64,000 bases of DNA from Tetrastigma voinierianum (taxonomy: Eukaryota > Streptophyta > Magnoliopsida > Vitales > Vitaceae), in NCBI GenBank assembly GCA_016808115.1, contig JAEQBH010000721.1, positions 1-64,000 of the forward strand, given 5' to 3'. Positions 1 through 10,022 of the stretch are shown here, in pieces. The notes beneath the pieces are model-generated. The model worked only from the letters and a program-made list of their open reading frames with translations, was not told the origin of the DNA and did no database searches. The translations under genes and the position numbers were made by a program. Each line of letters starts with the position of its first letter. Positions within the stretch are counted from its first letter, which is position 1.

Positions 1-990
1 TTTTTCATTCTTTGTTAAGAACCTAGCAAGCGCAAGCGCAAGTCGACCAACTCAGCATCACATTCCATTAGTTGTTGTTCTACCGAAGAGACTGTTGTAG
101 TACCAGGGGCTGCTTTCAATAAGGTTGGAGGGTCACGACCATAGAGGGCCTTGAAGGAAACGACGATGGTTGAATGGTGAAATAGTATTTAATACGAAAC
201 TCAGCCCAAGAAATCCATTTAGGCCATTAGCGAGGTTTGTTGGAGGAAAAACAATGAAGAAAAGCTAACAAGCAACGATTAACAACTTCGTTTTGGTCAT
301 CGATTTGAGGATGGTAGGTAGTGCTTCGTTTGAGCACTGTCCCTTGCAGCCGAAATATCTCCGTCCAAAAATTACTAAGGAAAATCCGGTCTCGATTAGA
401 AATGATCGGTGGGACCTCCATAGTCTCACACACTATCTCCTTGACAAATGGTGCGTGCTTGTTTGGAGCCAAGTAAAGTGTTTCAAACGAGAAAAATGAG
501 CATACTTACTCGGCGGTTTGACAACTACTAGGAAGAAAGAGAATACCCTCGGCTTTGACAAACCTCGATAAAGTCCATGGTGACTTCATCCTGAACTTGA
601 AAAGGAAGGGGGTGGCGTAAAAGACTGCCGGGAGTTGTGTTTAGCCCTTTGTTTTATTAGCATATATCGCACTCAACCCTGAATTTAGTAATGCTCGGAG
701 CTTATGTCCCTGATATAGTTGCAAAACTTAATCCTTTGGTAAAGTCTTCGTTTCATCGGGAGTGGCTGACCCGGAGAAGAGTAAAACTCAGCCAGAATCA
801 TGGGGACAAAGGAAGAAGAACGGGGTATCACCAACCTCCCTTTGTAGAATAATAGGCCATTCCTCAACTGAAAACCAATATGAGAAGTTGTACTTTGAGT
901 TAAATCAGCAAGGCGGGTTAAAAAAACATCTTGTTTTAATTCAGCTCTCAGCTTGTCCCAATCTCGCCATTGAGGAATTAGCAATATCAA
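1..990 (-). pseudogene. Ty3/gypsy integrase fragment
   Basis: Integrase inserts retroelement cDNA into the host genome. The piece at 685-990 (minus) resembles the zinc-binding and linker part (GLLFYKGRLVIPRSSSF). The piece at 227-472 is the catalytic core with ISNRDRIFLSNFW followed by STTYHPQIDDQNEVVNR. In the family the first of these reads SDRD, whose first Asp is catalytic; here it is Asn. The Glu of NEVVNR is kept. From about 1 to 226 the C-terminal part follows in a shifted frame (ALYGRDPPTLLKAAPGTTTV). Stops and at least two frameshifts separate the pieces. Family assignment is firm; activity is excluded. Confidence 0.88.
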
Positions 991-1654
991 AGCCTAGCAA
1001 CTTGCAAACCCACTTTTGGTATTTTGACCAATCTCTCGCTGTTCAAACAAAAACTTAAAGGCTTTTCGATCTATACCGAATAAAAAATTTATTCGAAGAT
1101 ATGATCTCCCGTTTCAACATTGCAAACCTGATGGCCATTAACTCCTCATAAGTGATTTTTGCGTGCTCTCGGTCTAATTACTTGACTATGAAAAGCCAGG
1201 TTGTCGTCTTATCAATAACCCCATATCACGAAGATCACGAGGTGTCGACTTCAATAACAAATGGCTTAGAGAAATCAGGTATGGCTAGAATAGGAACTTT
1301 GAGTCATAGTGAAAATCTTCGGCCAGATTAGAAATAACTTTGCCGGAGCCTCCTCAAGGTAACCTTTGTTTTGAGTTGCTTAATGAGAGGTCCTGATCGA
1401 TCCATTACCCTTGCCTGAAACTTCCATTAATAACTATGGGACCTAGAAACCCCTGAAATGTAAGGGTCTTGGCAGGGCCCGATCTAACATAACACACCTT
1501 AGGGGATCCTTTGCCACTTTAAGTAGTGACACGATGTACTTACATAGGTCAGTGGGACTTCCCAAAATCACATTTCTTTTGGTTGACGTATAGCTTGTGT
1601 TGGTGTAGCGGTAGCGTCTCGAGTGAGTGACGTAATAGCGACATATATGGGCTA

Positions 1655-1952
1655 TGTTAAACGACCAACTCTCCTAAAGCCTTAAGTTTATAGGATTTGG
1701 GTTTAATATGAATATCATGCATTTAACACCCTCCCTCACGTGCGACCCATACCCTTGCGTGGAGAGTTCGCTCGACCAAATAGAGGTGATACATGAACTC
1801 GAATCAACAAATGGAGATTCAAATTGCAAAGAGGTGGCTCGAACCCAAGACCTCCTGCCAAATCAGGTTTTGATACCATGTTAAACAACCAACTCTCCTA
1901 AAAGCTCAAACTTGTAGGATTTGAGTTAAATATGAATATCATGTCTTTAACA
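1655..1952 (-). mobile_element. TRIM-1, miniature LTR retrotransposon, 298 bp
   Basis: Two 74-bp direct repeats, 1655-1728 and 1879-1952, each running from TG to CA and differing at about ten positions, flank a 150-bp interior. On the minus strand the LTR is followed immediately by TGGTATCAAAACCTG, a primer site like the 3' end of initiator tRNA-Met, and the other end has GTGAGGGAGGG, a polypurine tract, directly before the LTR. The flanking 5 bp are GGCTA (1650-1654) and GGCTG (1953-1957), a near-perfect target duplication. There is no coding capacity. It sits in the gypsy RT directly after the DILIYS motif. Confidence 0.88.
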
Positions 1953-2241
1953 GGCTGTAAATAAGAATGTCATTAAAAAACAAGAACAAATTTGCGTAGA
2001 AGTGGTCGGAATACCTCATTCATCAGGGATTGAAAAGTGGATAGAGCATTGGAGGCAAAGTCATAACGAATTCATAATGCCTATTGTGGGTGCGGAAGGC
2101 AATTTTAGGCTCATCGCTGGCCTTGATTCTAATTTGATGGTATCCCGACCTAAGATCTAGCTTGGAAAATACTATTGCGCCATGTAATTCATCCAAAAGC
2201 TCTTTGATGGTTGGAATTGGGAAGCGATTTGGGATAGTTTA

Positions 2242-2955
2242 TGTGAAATGAGAGAAGAAAAGAATACTTTTCTTTATTGAATGAGTGAGTGAGTAAAATA
2301 CAGTAAAGGTCCTATCTATTCATATAGGTCAGGAAGACACAAAAAGGAAATAAATAAAAATACAAAAAGGAAGGAAAATAATTTACAAGAAAGGAAGGAG
2401 ATAAATTAGAGAATATCTTATGATTCTCAACACTCTCTCTCAAGTTGGAGCATATAGGTCGTATGCGCGACTTATTATATGCTTAACCGGAGAAGTTCCA
2501 TTGGAGAGGGTTGTTGGAGAGATCCCGTTGGAGAGGATCAATGGAAGATCCGACGGAGAAGATTCGGCTTGAAGAAGGAATTACGATAGAAGATCCGGCG
2601 GAGAAGATTTGATGGAGAAGGTCAGGCCGAAGATCGGCGAATTGGAGTGCAGCGGAGGTTCGGCGGAAGGTCCTTCCAAAGAGAGGTCCGATGGAAGATT
2701 TGATAGAGAAGATGGTTGACGGAAAAGAGGGCTCACTCTAGAACCAACCATAACTCTAATACCATGTCAAATGAGAGAAGAAAATAATACTTTTCTTTAT
2801 TGAATGAATGAGTGAGTAAAATACAGTAAAGGTCCTACCTATTTATATAGGTCAAGAAGACACCAAAAAGAAACAAATAAAGATACAAGAAGGAAGGAAA
2901 ATAATGTACAAGAAAGGAAGGAGATAAATTAGAGAATTTCTTATGATTCTCAACA
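2242..2955 (-). mobile_element. TRIM-2, miniature LTR retrotransposon, 714 bp
   Basis: Direct 191-bp repeats at 2242-2432 and 2765-2955 start TG and end CA and are highly alike. The interior is 332 bp. On the minus strand the primer site TGGTATTAGAGTTATGG (2764-2748) abuts the LTR, and TTGAGAGAGAG precedes the other LTR as polypurine tract. The LTR itself shows, on the minus strand, a TATA-like CTATATAAATAGG (about 2838-2850) followed by AATAAAG, the layout of a promoter and polyadenylation signal. The interior is a purine-rich degenerate repeat of a GGAGAAGATCCG-like unit without an ORF. The host gypsy RT reads on across it. The flanking 5 bp (CAAAG and TAAAC on the minus strand) match at only three of five positions. 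Confidence 0.88.
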
Positions 2956-3419
2956 CTTTGTTGAGGGCTCTATAGTCGATGCAGAAACGACAGCTTTAGT
3001 CTCTCGTCTAAACTAATAACCTGCAGAATTTGGAATACGTTGGTACTAGGTTGAACAATTCTGAGTTGCTAGCATCTCTTTTATCATCTTTCCACCTCAT
3101 CCTTACAGAGTGAGGATGCGATAAAGGTCGACATTCAGCGGTTATGAGCCCTCCCTTAAGACAATTTGCATGTTCATGACCCTAATGGGAGGCAAACTTA
3201 GTAGTAATGATGGAAAAGCACGGAATTGGTCTAACACCTCCTCTAGTTCCTTTGGAAGTGCTGTTGAATACCTTTGTAACTCTGATCTGACAGTAGCGGC
3301 CTCTAATTGGCTTAATTCCACATACACCCCCTGCTTCTTATGTCTGATAGTCCGTATCATGGCCTTCAGGGACACCAAGGTCTTACCAAGAGTTGGATAC
3401 CCTTTTATCAAAACAGTCC

Positions 3420-3960
3420 GATTTGCTTGCCAAGTTGACATGCCTTGCATCTTAAGGTTTCTTCTTTTCAACTGGGTAGGCCTTCTATAATTCCTTGAGA
3501 CTGCATTTTCTGCATTCCTAAGCCATGATAGTGCCCAAGCTTCTTGTGCCATTAGTTGGTGACACTTTCTTTGCTAACAAAAACAATTTGTTCTTCTCCT
3601 GATGGTTTTAAGACAGCTTTTTCCTTCCATTTTAACCTTGAACATGTTTTGATCATCTACATCTTTGATTAAGCAACATTTATCTTCAAAAACTACTTTG
3701 TTTTCCTTTCAATCGGATTGTTCCACACTAAGTAAATTTTGATTAATGTCCGGTAAATACAACACATCATGAAAGTTTTGTGCCTTAACATGTTGGGATT
3801 ACAGCAGTGCCTTTCCCAATACAATGATGAGCAGCCATTTAACTCTTACTTTGTTGATGGTTTTGTTCAACTGCTTGAACAGACCTTTGTTGTAGATCAT
3901 GTCGTTGGTGCAGCCACTATCTATCAACCAATTTTCATTCAAGGCTTCACTTGAAAACAC
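3420..3960 (-). pseudogene. Ty1/copia protease and GAG-pre-integrase
   Basis: At 3955-3880 the minus strand encodes NWLIDSGCTNDMIYNKGLF, with the Asp-Ser-Gly active site of a copia aspartic protease. Downstream come DVLYLPDINQNLLSV (about 3780-3730) and FEDKCCLIKDVDDQNMFKVK (about 3695-3630), then LGHYHGLGMQKMQSQG and CKACQLGKQIGL (3560-3415), the GAG-pre-integrase region with its His/Cys residues. The following integrase residues never appear, because gypsy sequence starts here. Stops and shifts are present. Confidence 0.83.
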
Positions 3961-4059
3961 GTTGCTACGAACAAGTGGTCTTCCTTTTCTTGATCTGCTG
4001 CTTTTGCTTCCTCATTGTGCTGCTGGATTTGGTCTTACCGTTATTGCCTTGTGTCCCAA

Positions 4060-4900
4060 GTGGTTGCATTGAGAGCATTTTGCATCGGTCTTCCAACACT
4101 TGAAGGAGGATGTCATTTTACCACAACGCTTGCATGGTGGATGGTACTCCCTCTGAATTCTTTTTTTTTTTCCTTTTTTGATTTGTTGCTGGAGCTTGAA
4201 TCCTTTCTTGATTCCTTCTGTTGAATTTGTCTTTGGGTTTGTTTGATGCCTTGCTGGTAGTGCATTCTCTTCTAGTCTCCTCTCGCATCTGCTTCGTTGT
4301 TCTTGTGCTCGAAGAGCGTTGATGCTTCGGCTAGGGGAGATTCAGTCAAATCCCTTATGTTTCAAGGGTGGTGATGGTTCTTCATATCTTTCTGGAGCAA
4401 TTACTAGGATTTTCTCACAATTCTTGAATCAACAAATTCATGCCCTCTTAGCCTCACCCCATGTTTGCAATGCCAAGCAATCGATTTATATTCCTTGCTT
4501 GTTTCTAACTCCTTCATTTTCTGGAACTCAAATTCTCTTACCAAATTTAAAACCTGCATACCTTTGATTCTTTCATCTCCTTCATATTCACTCTTGAGAT
4601 AGTCCCAAATCTCATTTGCTGTTTTTAGAGACATGATGTGAGTGAAAACGGTAGGAGACACTGCAGCAAACATGCAACCTTTTTGCCTTAGGGCTTCTTT
4701 AGTTTCTTGTCATTGTGCTGTTTGATTTGAGCCCTTGTTAGTTGTTTGGAGTTGAGGAACCTCATAGTCCTCCTCCATGGCTTCCCAAAAATCTAGAGCC
4801 TCCAAGTAAGTCTCCATTCAAACAGCCCACATTTGATAATTTTCTCCATAAAAAATGGCAGGTGCAAGTAATGAGGTATTTGACTCTCCTTTCATAGTTC
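4060..4900 (-). pseudogene. Ty1/copia gag remnant (UBN2 type)
   Basis: Structural gag protein of a copia element. The N-terminal part (about 4880-4680) reads GENYQMWAV then ETYLEALDFWEAMEEDYEVP. The central part at 4673-4404 contains MFAAVSPTVFTHIMSLKTAN and GDERIKGMQVLNLVREFEFQ, typical of the copia gag family often called UBN2. Near 4140-4060 a zinc-knuckle region reads PPCKRCGK and CSQCNHLGHKA, but the last Cys of the knuckle is not seen. Stops break the frame near 4850 and 4690. Confidence 0.83.
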
Positions 4901-4931
4901 GACTTCTTCACAGGTCCCTTAAAAAAATAAT

Positions 4932-4944
4932 GCTCTAATACCAA
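4932..4944 (-). other. Primer binding site of copia-A
   Basis: The minus strand reads TTGGTATTAGAGC, close to the TGGTATCAGAGC primer site that pairs with the 3' end of plant initiator tRNA-Met. It lies directly after the LTR and before gag. Confidence 0.75.
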
Positions 4945-4946
4945 AT

Positions 4947-5273
4947 TGTTGGTTTTAAAAAATGCTATGATAATTGCTATAATAAAGTAACAACAAAACT
5001 GCAACAAAAATAACAGAGGAAAATAAACGAAGAAAAATTGAAAAGGAATTCTCTTAGATTTTTTGATAATTCATCAACTCCAAACTTCTTACATTTAAAG
5101 CACACTTAAGTAACTACTCACTAACTTAAGATCCTACTTTTAGGTGAAACAAATTGTCTTGCACATTTAAGACAAACCATAAAACATAACTGCACAACCA
5201 TAAACATAAATGTCTACAACATTAACTGTAAAACAATATGCATGTAAGCAATCCTAAACATAAATGTCTAACA
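4947..5273 (-). repeat. 5' LTR of copia-A
   Basis: On the minus strand it begins TGTTAGACATTTATG and ends TTTTAAAACCAACA, so it has TG and CA ends and is about 327 bp. The primer site lies two bases beyond its 3' end. No second copy is in the window, consistent with truncation. The outer limit at 5273 is set by the TG terminus alone. Confidence 0.65.
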
Positions 5274-5979
5274 GTTACCTTGTAATCTTGCATTTTACCA
5301 GGTTCACAGGTATGCCTTATTTGTCATTCTTCATGGTTGAAGTGTCTATCTTTTCAGATCTGAATAATAAGTAATTATTCATCTGTGTTCCCTATTTTTT
5401 TGTGGCATGTCCTTGAACTATATAGAATTTATGTTTTAAAGTTTATTTTGTCCTAAAGGATTGATGTCATAGATTGTACCTTCTGGTGTTTCAGATTTTG
5501 CACATGTGGTGTTAGGGAACCCACCATGTTGAGGTCATGGTGCTATGTTTGACTGTCATGCAAATATGAGGTACGCATGGAAGGTGTTCCCTACTACTTA
5601 AGTCTTGGTCAAAAGCACAAAAGAGTTATTGTTTTATGCTTTTTTGCTATTTTCTCTTTATTTTTTCTGTCAAGGATTTTCTTGAATACTTGGTTCTCCT
5701 GGAGGAGGAGCTCTCAGATCCCTATTGGGCCTGTATACATGTTGATAGATTTCCAAAATGTTTGTCTAATTTGTTATGAATTACTCTTTGTAAGTTAGAG
5801 GAGTAGGTATGATAATTCAATACAAGCTTTCATTTTCTTTCGATTGCTCAACATGAAGGTGTATTTCTTCAGCGGGTGTCCTTTATTGTCTTCATTTTTC
5901 TTTTGATTTTATCCATTTTTTCTACAATGAGTTGATGAATTTTCAGTCATTTGATTTTTCTTGCTAATTTGTACATGTT

Positions 5980-6059
5980 TTTGCTGTATTTATTTCTGAT
6001 TGACTTTTGTTATAACTATTGTTTTGCTGTATTTATTTCTGATTGACTTTTGTTATAAC
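5980..6059 (+). repeat. Two-copy 43-bp tandem duplication
   Basis: A unit containing GCTGTATTTATTTCTGATTG occurs at 5983 and again at 6026, spacing 43 bp, with identical sequence through the shared GTTATAAC. It lies in the T-rich region. Confidence 0.9.
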
Positions 6060-6204
6060 AGTGGATTTATCTTACCTTCAACTATCTATCTGCCCTTGGT
6101 AAGTCTTGTTGCATCGGTTAAAGTGTGTTATATTATGAAGCCTGGTTCGACAAGATTGTTCATAGTCTTAAACGAGAGTTCTATATTTTGTTTTTATTAA
6201 TGTT

Positions 6205-6645
6205 TTCAAAATTGGATAGGTCCAATTGTCGACCCATTACATTTCAGTTCGTTGCTCCCCTAAACTGTTTGACAGCCGAACGGGCTCAAGCCGCTTAAAT
6301 TGATGGTCCAACTGATAAACCGTTTGAACTGCACAGTTCATGAAGAGGCCGTTTTAGGAAAAACTGGGCTTTCAGCAAAGTCTTGGCCCATTGCATGGGT
6401 AGGCCATGTAAATGCCATCTCTCTTTCCCTTAAGCCCATGTTGTGATGCAACTATCTTAGTGAAGCAAAAATTATAAAGGTCTTTTTTTCTTCCGTTCGA
6501 TGTGGGACTGAAAACATAGGATAAAAATCGTTTCAATTGCAGGAACTGCATACATGCGTCAATTGCAGGAAAAGTTAGCCGGGAACCGGTAACTTTTCCG
6601 GTTCAATGTTCGATCCCGTTTTTATTAAGATCTGCTGTAAATATA
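6205..6645. repeat. Degenerate MITE-like repeat
   Basis: A block richer in G+C than its surroundings. It opens with TTTTCAAAATTGGATAGGTC, contains CGATGTGGGACTGAAAACAT and ends with CCGGTTCAATGTTCGATCCC then GTTTTTATTAA. Plant non-autonomous repeats with CCGGTT-rich terminal arms and a GATGTGGGAC motif look like this. The ends are only weakly inverted and no target duplication was found, so the class is open. Confidence 0.4.
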
Positions 6646-7956
6646 CTTAGTTATCAAGTGATTTGGTATTAACATTTGTATTACAGTTTATTACTCTGAA
6701 AGAGTTTAAAGCATGGTAGGGACATGCTGGTTTTGAGTGTAAACAGGTGGTGGTGGTTGGGTTGCCAATCAAATACTCTCGAATAAACCTTATCTTGACC
6801 CATATCCTTTTTCTCTTATTTTTCCCCTTTTCCTATTATTTCAGTTGATTGTTTCGTCTTGGTGCAATATACATTTTGGACAATATATTTGAGATGTTGG
6901 TATTGGGAAGGAAGTTTTCAAATGTAAATCATCAATGACTGCTCAAGAACCTTTTTATAGATGAAGACACCCTCTTTTCCCTATTATTCTCGCTTGGAAA
7001 TCTAGTTGCATTAAAATCTCTTCCAATTCACCAAGGATCATTCAATAACCCACAAATTGCCTGTAACTCCTCCCTGAAAAATTCACTACTTCTTTTCCTT
7101 GTAGGATTATAGATTCTCGTAAGAATCAACAAAAAAAATCCTTGCAAATATTAAAGTAATAAGAAATGGAGAACCGGCCTACCTACATCCCAACCCAGAC
7201 CACCACTTCACAGTATCCCTAGATACAACCACCTTTCTGGCACCCCTGGCACTTGTTTTCTCTCTACTTTGAACTTATCTTTAATTTTAGCTTCATGTAG
7301 ACAAACCAAGTCCTATTTGAGAACGATTAGTGCCTTGATAATCTTCTAATCTTTATTATCATTTGTCCTTCTTACATCCCAATTAATAAGTGCATCCTTG
7401 CCCTAAGTCCTGAGACTAGCCCTTTCCCTTCTCTCCATCCCATTGTCACTGGTTACTCTACTCCATTCACTTTTTTAGTTCATGTTTGAACCAAGTAGAT
7501 ATCAATATCTCACCCTTTTGCATTGTTCTCTCCTATTTTTCATATTTAGGAACAAATTCAGGATTTCTCCTACAAATCCTTTTTATCAAAAAACCCAAAA
7601 GCTTACTAGACTTCCATTCTAATTTGTTATTAGTATTATTTGCCTGAAGTTGCATGTCAGAATTGCGGTTTAAGGTTTCTTCAAGATAGGATTTTGGAAC
7701 AGTAATTCATTGGATTGTCCACTGTACGTTATTCTTATAAGCTGCAGATCCTCTTCATTATCACGATCTCAAATCGACGATACCAGAAGGGTGTCGTAGT
7801 ATTTATTTCAAAGTCCTGTGATAGATTAGTTATCTTGCTTTGACTTGGAATGTGTGGTGAAAGAGAGTGCTAGCATCTTCACGGATAATAGTGATACGGA
7901 GGTGTTGTAGTATTTAATACATTCCTTTTATGTTTTTTTTTTGTCTTTTGTACCAG

Positions 7957-8056
7957 CAACCTTGAAGACATTCCCTTGAATGTTGTTCAGCTTACTTGGC
8001 ATTCAGATTGTACCCTATGGAGGTTGGGCCAAGATTTAGAAGAGCTTAGCTATGCT
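7957..8056 (+). other. Possible exon of an unrecognised gene
   Basis: After a T-rich tract and TACCAG (a plausible 3' splice site), the plus strand is open for 33 codons, including LTWHSDCTLWRLGQDLEELS, then TAA. The composition differs from the flanking T-rich DNA and looks coding. I do not recognise the protein. It could be a last exon, an exon whose 5' splice site lies just before the stop, or chance. Confidence 0.25.
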
Positions 8057-9944
8057 TAAGGATATGCATTCTCTGCTTATTATTTTGTTATTTGTATTTT
8101 TGAGTAAATCTCCTGTTATTGAAATTGTATAATTTCTCACTTCCACCTTCAATAGAAATCATTTTTTGTTACACTCTCGTGATGATTATTCATATATTTT
8201 TTCAGGAGAGAAGAGTGGAAAAATTATCCTGCCAAACTACGAGGGCTGTCAATTTCTTCTTGTTTTTAGGCTTTTTTTGGAATTTGACATCTAGATCAAT
8301 GTGAGGAATAATAATAGGTGGGTTTATTGTACAATGACTCACTTAGCAGTTTGTGGTTAAAATTCTGGGTTTATATGAACATGTGAATGAGTGGGTCTGT
8401 ATGGTTAAGTTTCAAAAGTAATTGTTCTAGTTGAATAACTCAGTATCTTCTTGTCTCTTTTGTCCATAAATCAAGTGGGGATGCAACAATTTTCCATTTC
8501 TTGTTCAAGCTATCGCTATGGCAAGGTTACACTGCGTCAAATTCTTTTCATTTCTTTTGTTGAATATCATGATTTTGGGCTTATGCATTGGAGTGCTCTT
8601 CTTTAACGAAAAGGATATCAATTTGTCACACCTCCAGGCTTGTGGCTTCTTGTTCCATAAGTAAAAGGGTCAGATTAAGGACATCAACAAGTCTGTTTTT
8701 TATTTTGAGAAACTGTGAACATATCAATGTAGTTATTTTGCTCGTATCCTTTGGACTACTGAGGTTTCAGTTTAACAATTTGTCCTTTTTTCCTTTCACT
8801 TTCTTTTTGTTCGCCAGGGTTTGGTAAATGAAAATCTTGTCTTCCGCTGATGCTTTTTCCTTTCTAGTGTGTACAAATTTTCATCTACATTAGTTTAAGA
8901 ATGTTTGATTGTGTACTCACCAAATACTAAGGAGCTGACAACTTTCAGTATGGTTGTACCATCAGTCAACATATTAGCTGAAGTATTTTGTTTAGGCTTA
9001 AGTTCATCTCTCTTCAGCATGGATGTTGTTATTGTTTGATCTTTGAAGATTTTCCATGTTATGTCCCTGTGTTTGGCTGTTCTTTTATTTTCCCCATTAA
9101 CTTTTGTTCTGTTTCAATGATAGCAAGTAATTCACAGTTGTGGCTACGATATCTTTATATGCTAGGATAGTGTTGCTGCATCATTTCTTAGACAGGTGAC
9201 TTACAAACAATACAGTAGGTTCATGGAATCTTTAATAATGTTAATAATGAAATGTTTCATTGAAAATAATCAAAGACCATTTTTCCATGGAAGCACCACT
9301 ATAGGACTGTAGCTAGTGACATTACCTACGATTACGTATTTTCCTTTTATACAGATTCTAAGGTGTTTTGGTTTATCTCATTGAGGGCAGATGGTTGCAT
9401 ATACTTTTGCTGTTAGATGTGTTGATTAAATTGGTTCAGAGCTGAAGCTGCCCTCCTGATGAGTCAATGGCAGGACAAGACCAGATATAGAGCCTTTTGA
9501 AAGCATGACATATAGGTTGAGCCCTTGATTGTGTTCAGAGGGCTTGCCACTGAGGCCATCTATTGCGTTGGAAAAAGCAGTGAACATAGTGATGTGTACT
9601 TTGGTTATCTTTCTCATATATATTTTTCTGGTCGGAGGTTATATTATGTGATGGATGTACATTTTCTTTTGAACAATGTGCTTAGAATACTAAATGGAGG
9701 TAGTTCTTGATTCTTTAATGACAGGATAACACAGAATTTGAAAATTTGAAGGAAAGAAGCAGATATGATACTTGTAGTGGTGGTTATTATCTGTTAAAGT
9801 AGTTGGTTGAATTTGGTATATTATCTTTGTGTCAGGCTTTGCAAATATGAGACTAAAACTACCTTTTTAGTTTCTTCTTTAGAGACATTGGATAAACCCC
9901 ATAAATGACCTTGTACCTACAAGGCTGTTCAGGTAATAGCATAC

Positions 9945-10022
9945 GGTCAAGTGGTTTGATTTTGATATTGAAATCTAATGTGAAAAAGGTCAAGTGGTTT
10001 GATTTTGATACTGAAATCTAAT
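9945..10022 (+). repeat. Two-copy 43-bp tandem duplication
   Basis: GGTCAAGTGGTTTGATTTTG begins at 9945 and 9988; the copies differ by one base (ATATTG versus ATACTG) before AAATCTAATGT. The spacing is 43 bp, the same as in the unrelated duplication at 5980. Confidence 0.88.

Larger units (their letters stand above)
1..3418 (-). mobile_element. Ty3/gypsy retrotransposon pol remnant
   Basis: Degenerate Ty3/gypsy polyprotein read on the minus strand. From 3418 down to 1 the order is protease-RT linker, reverse transcriptase, RNase H, integrase zinc-binding region, integrase core and integrase C-terminal part, which is the normal gypsy order (RT before integrase). Gag and the 5' LTR are missing because the sequence switches to a copia element near 3415; the 3' end lies outside the window. 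Two TRIM elements are nested in its RT (1655-1952 and 2242-2955). Many frameshifts and stops make it non-functional. The clade is not decided. Confidence 0.88.
1240..3418 (-). pseudogene. Ty3/gypsy RT-RNase H, split by TRIMs
   Basis: Reverse transcriptase and RNase H copy element RNA into DNA. Reading down the minus strand: 3418-3142 holds the protease-RT linker (VLIKGYPTLGKTLVSLKAM), then RFCIDYRALNK just above 2956. After TRIM-2 come TIPNRFPIPTIKELLDELHG and SKLDLRSGYHQIRIKASDEP (2241-2090). Near 1970 the catalytic-loop region ends in DILIYS; one base is missing just before it and the usual FDD reads ND. After TRIM-1 comes LHQHKLYVNQKKCDFGKSH (about 1630-1550), then RNase H start PDFSKPFVIEVDTS (about 1300-1240). 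Without the two insertions the reading order is continuous. Frameshifts and stops are frequent. Confidence 0.87.
3410..5273 (-). mobile_element. Ty1/copia 5' half (copia-A), truncated
   Basis: Minus-strand copia element with LTR (5273-4947), initiator-Met-type primer site, gag, protease and GAG-pre-integrase in order. It stops abruptly near 3415 inside the GAG-pre-integrase region, where gypsy sequence begins in the same direction. Integrase, RT, RNase H and the 3' LTR are absent. The reading frame has stops and shifts. The outer edge at 5274 goes into T-rich non-repeat DNA. Confidence 0.85.

Noticed and set aside
5490..5570. Possible exon between TTTCAG and GTACGC
   Set aside because: All three plus frames contain stops within about 80 bp.
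9426..9617. Minus-strand 63-codon frame (MFTAFSNAIDGLSG...) as a gene
   Set aside because: It looks protein-like, but so does the plus strand at the same place; no splice context or family match supports the minus strand.
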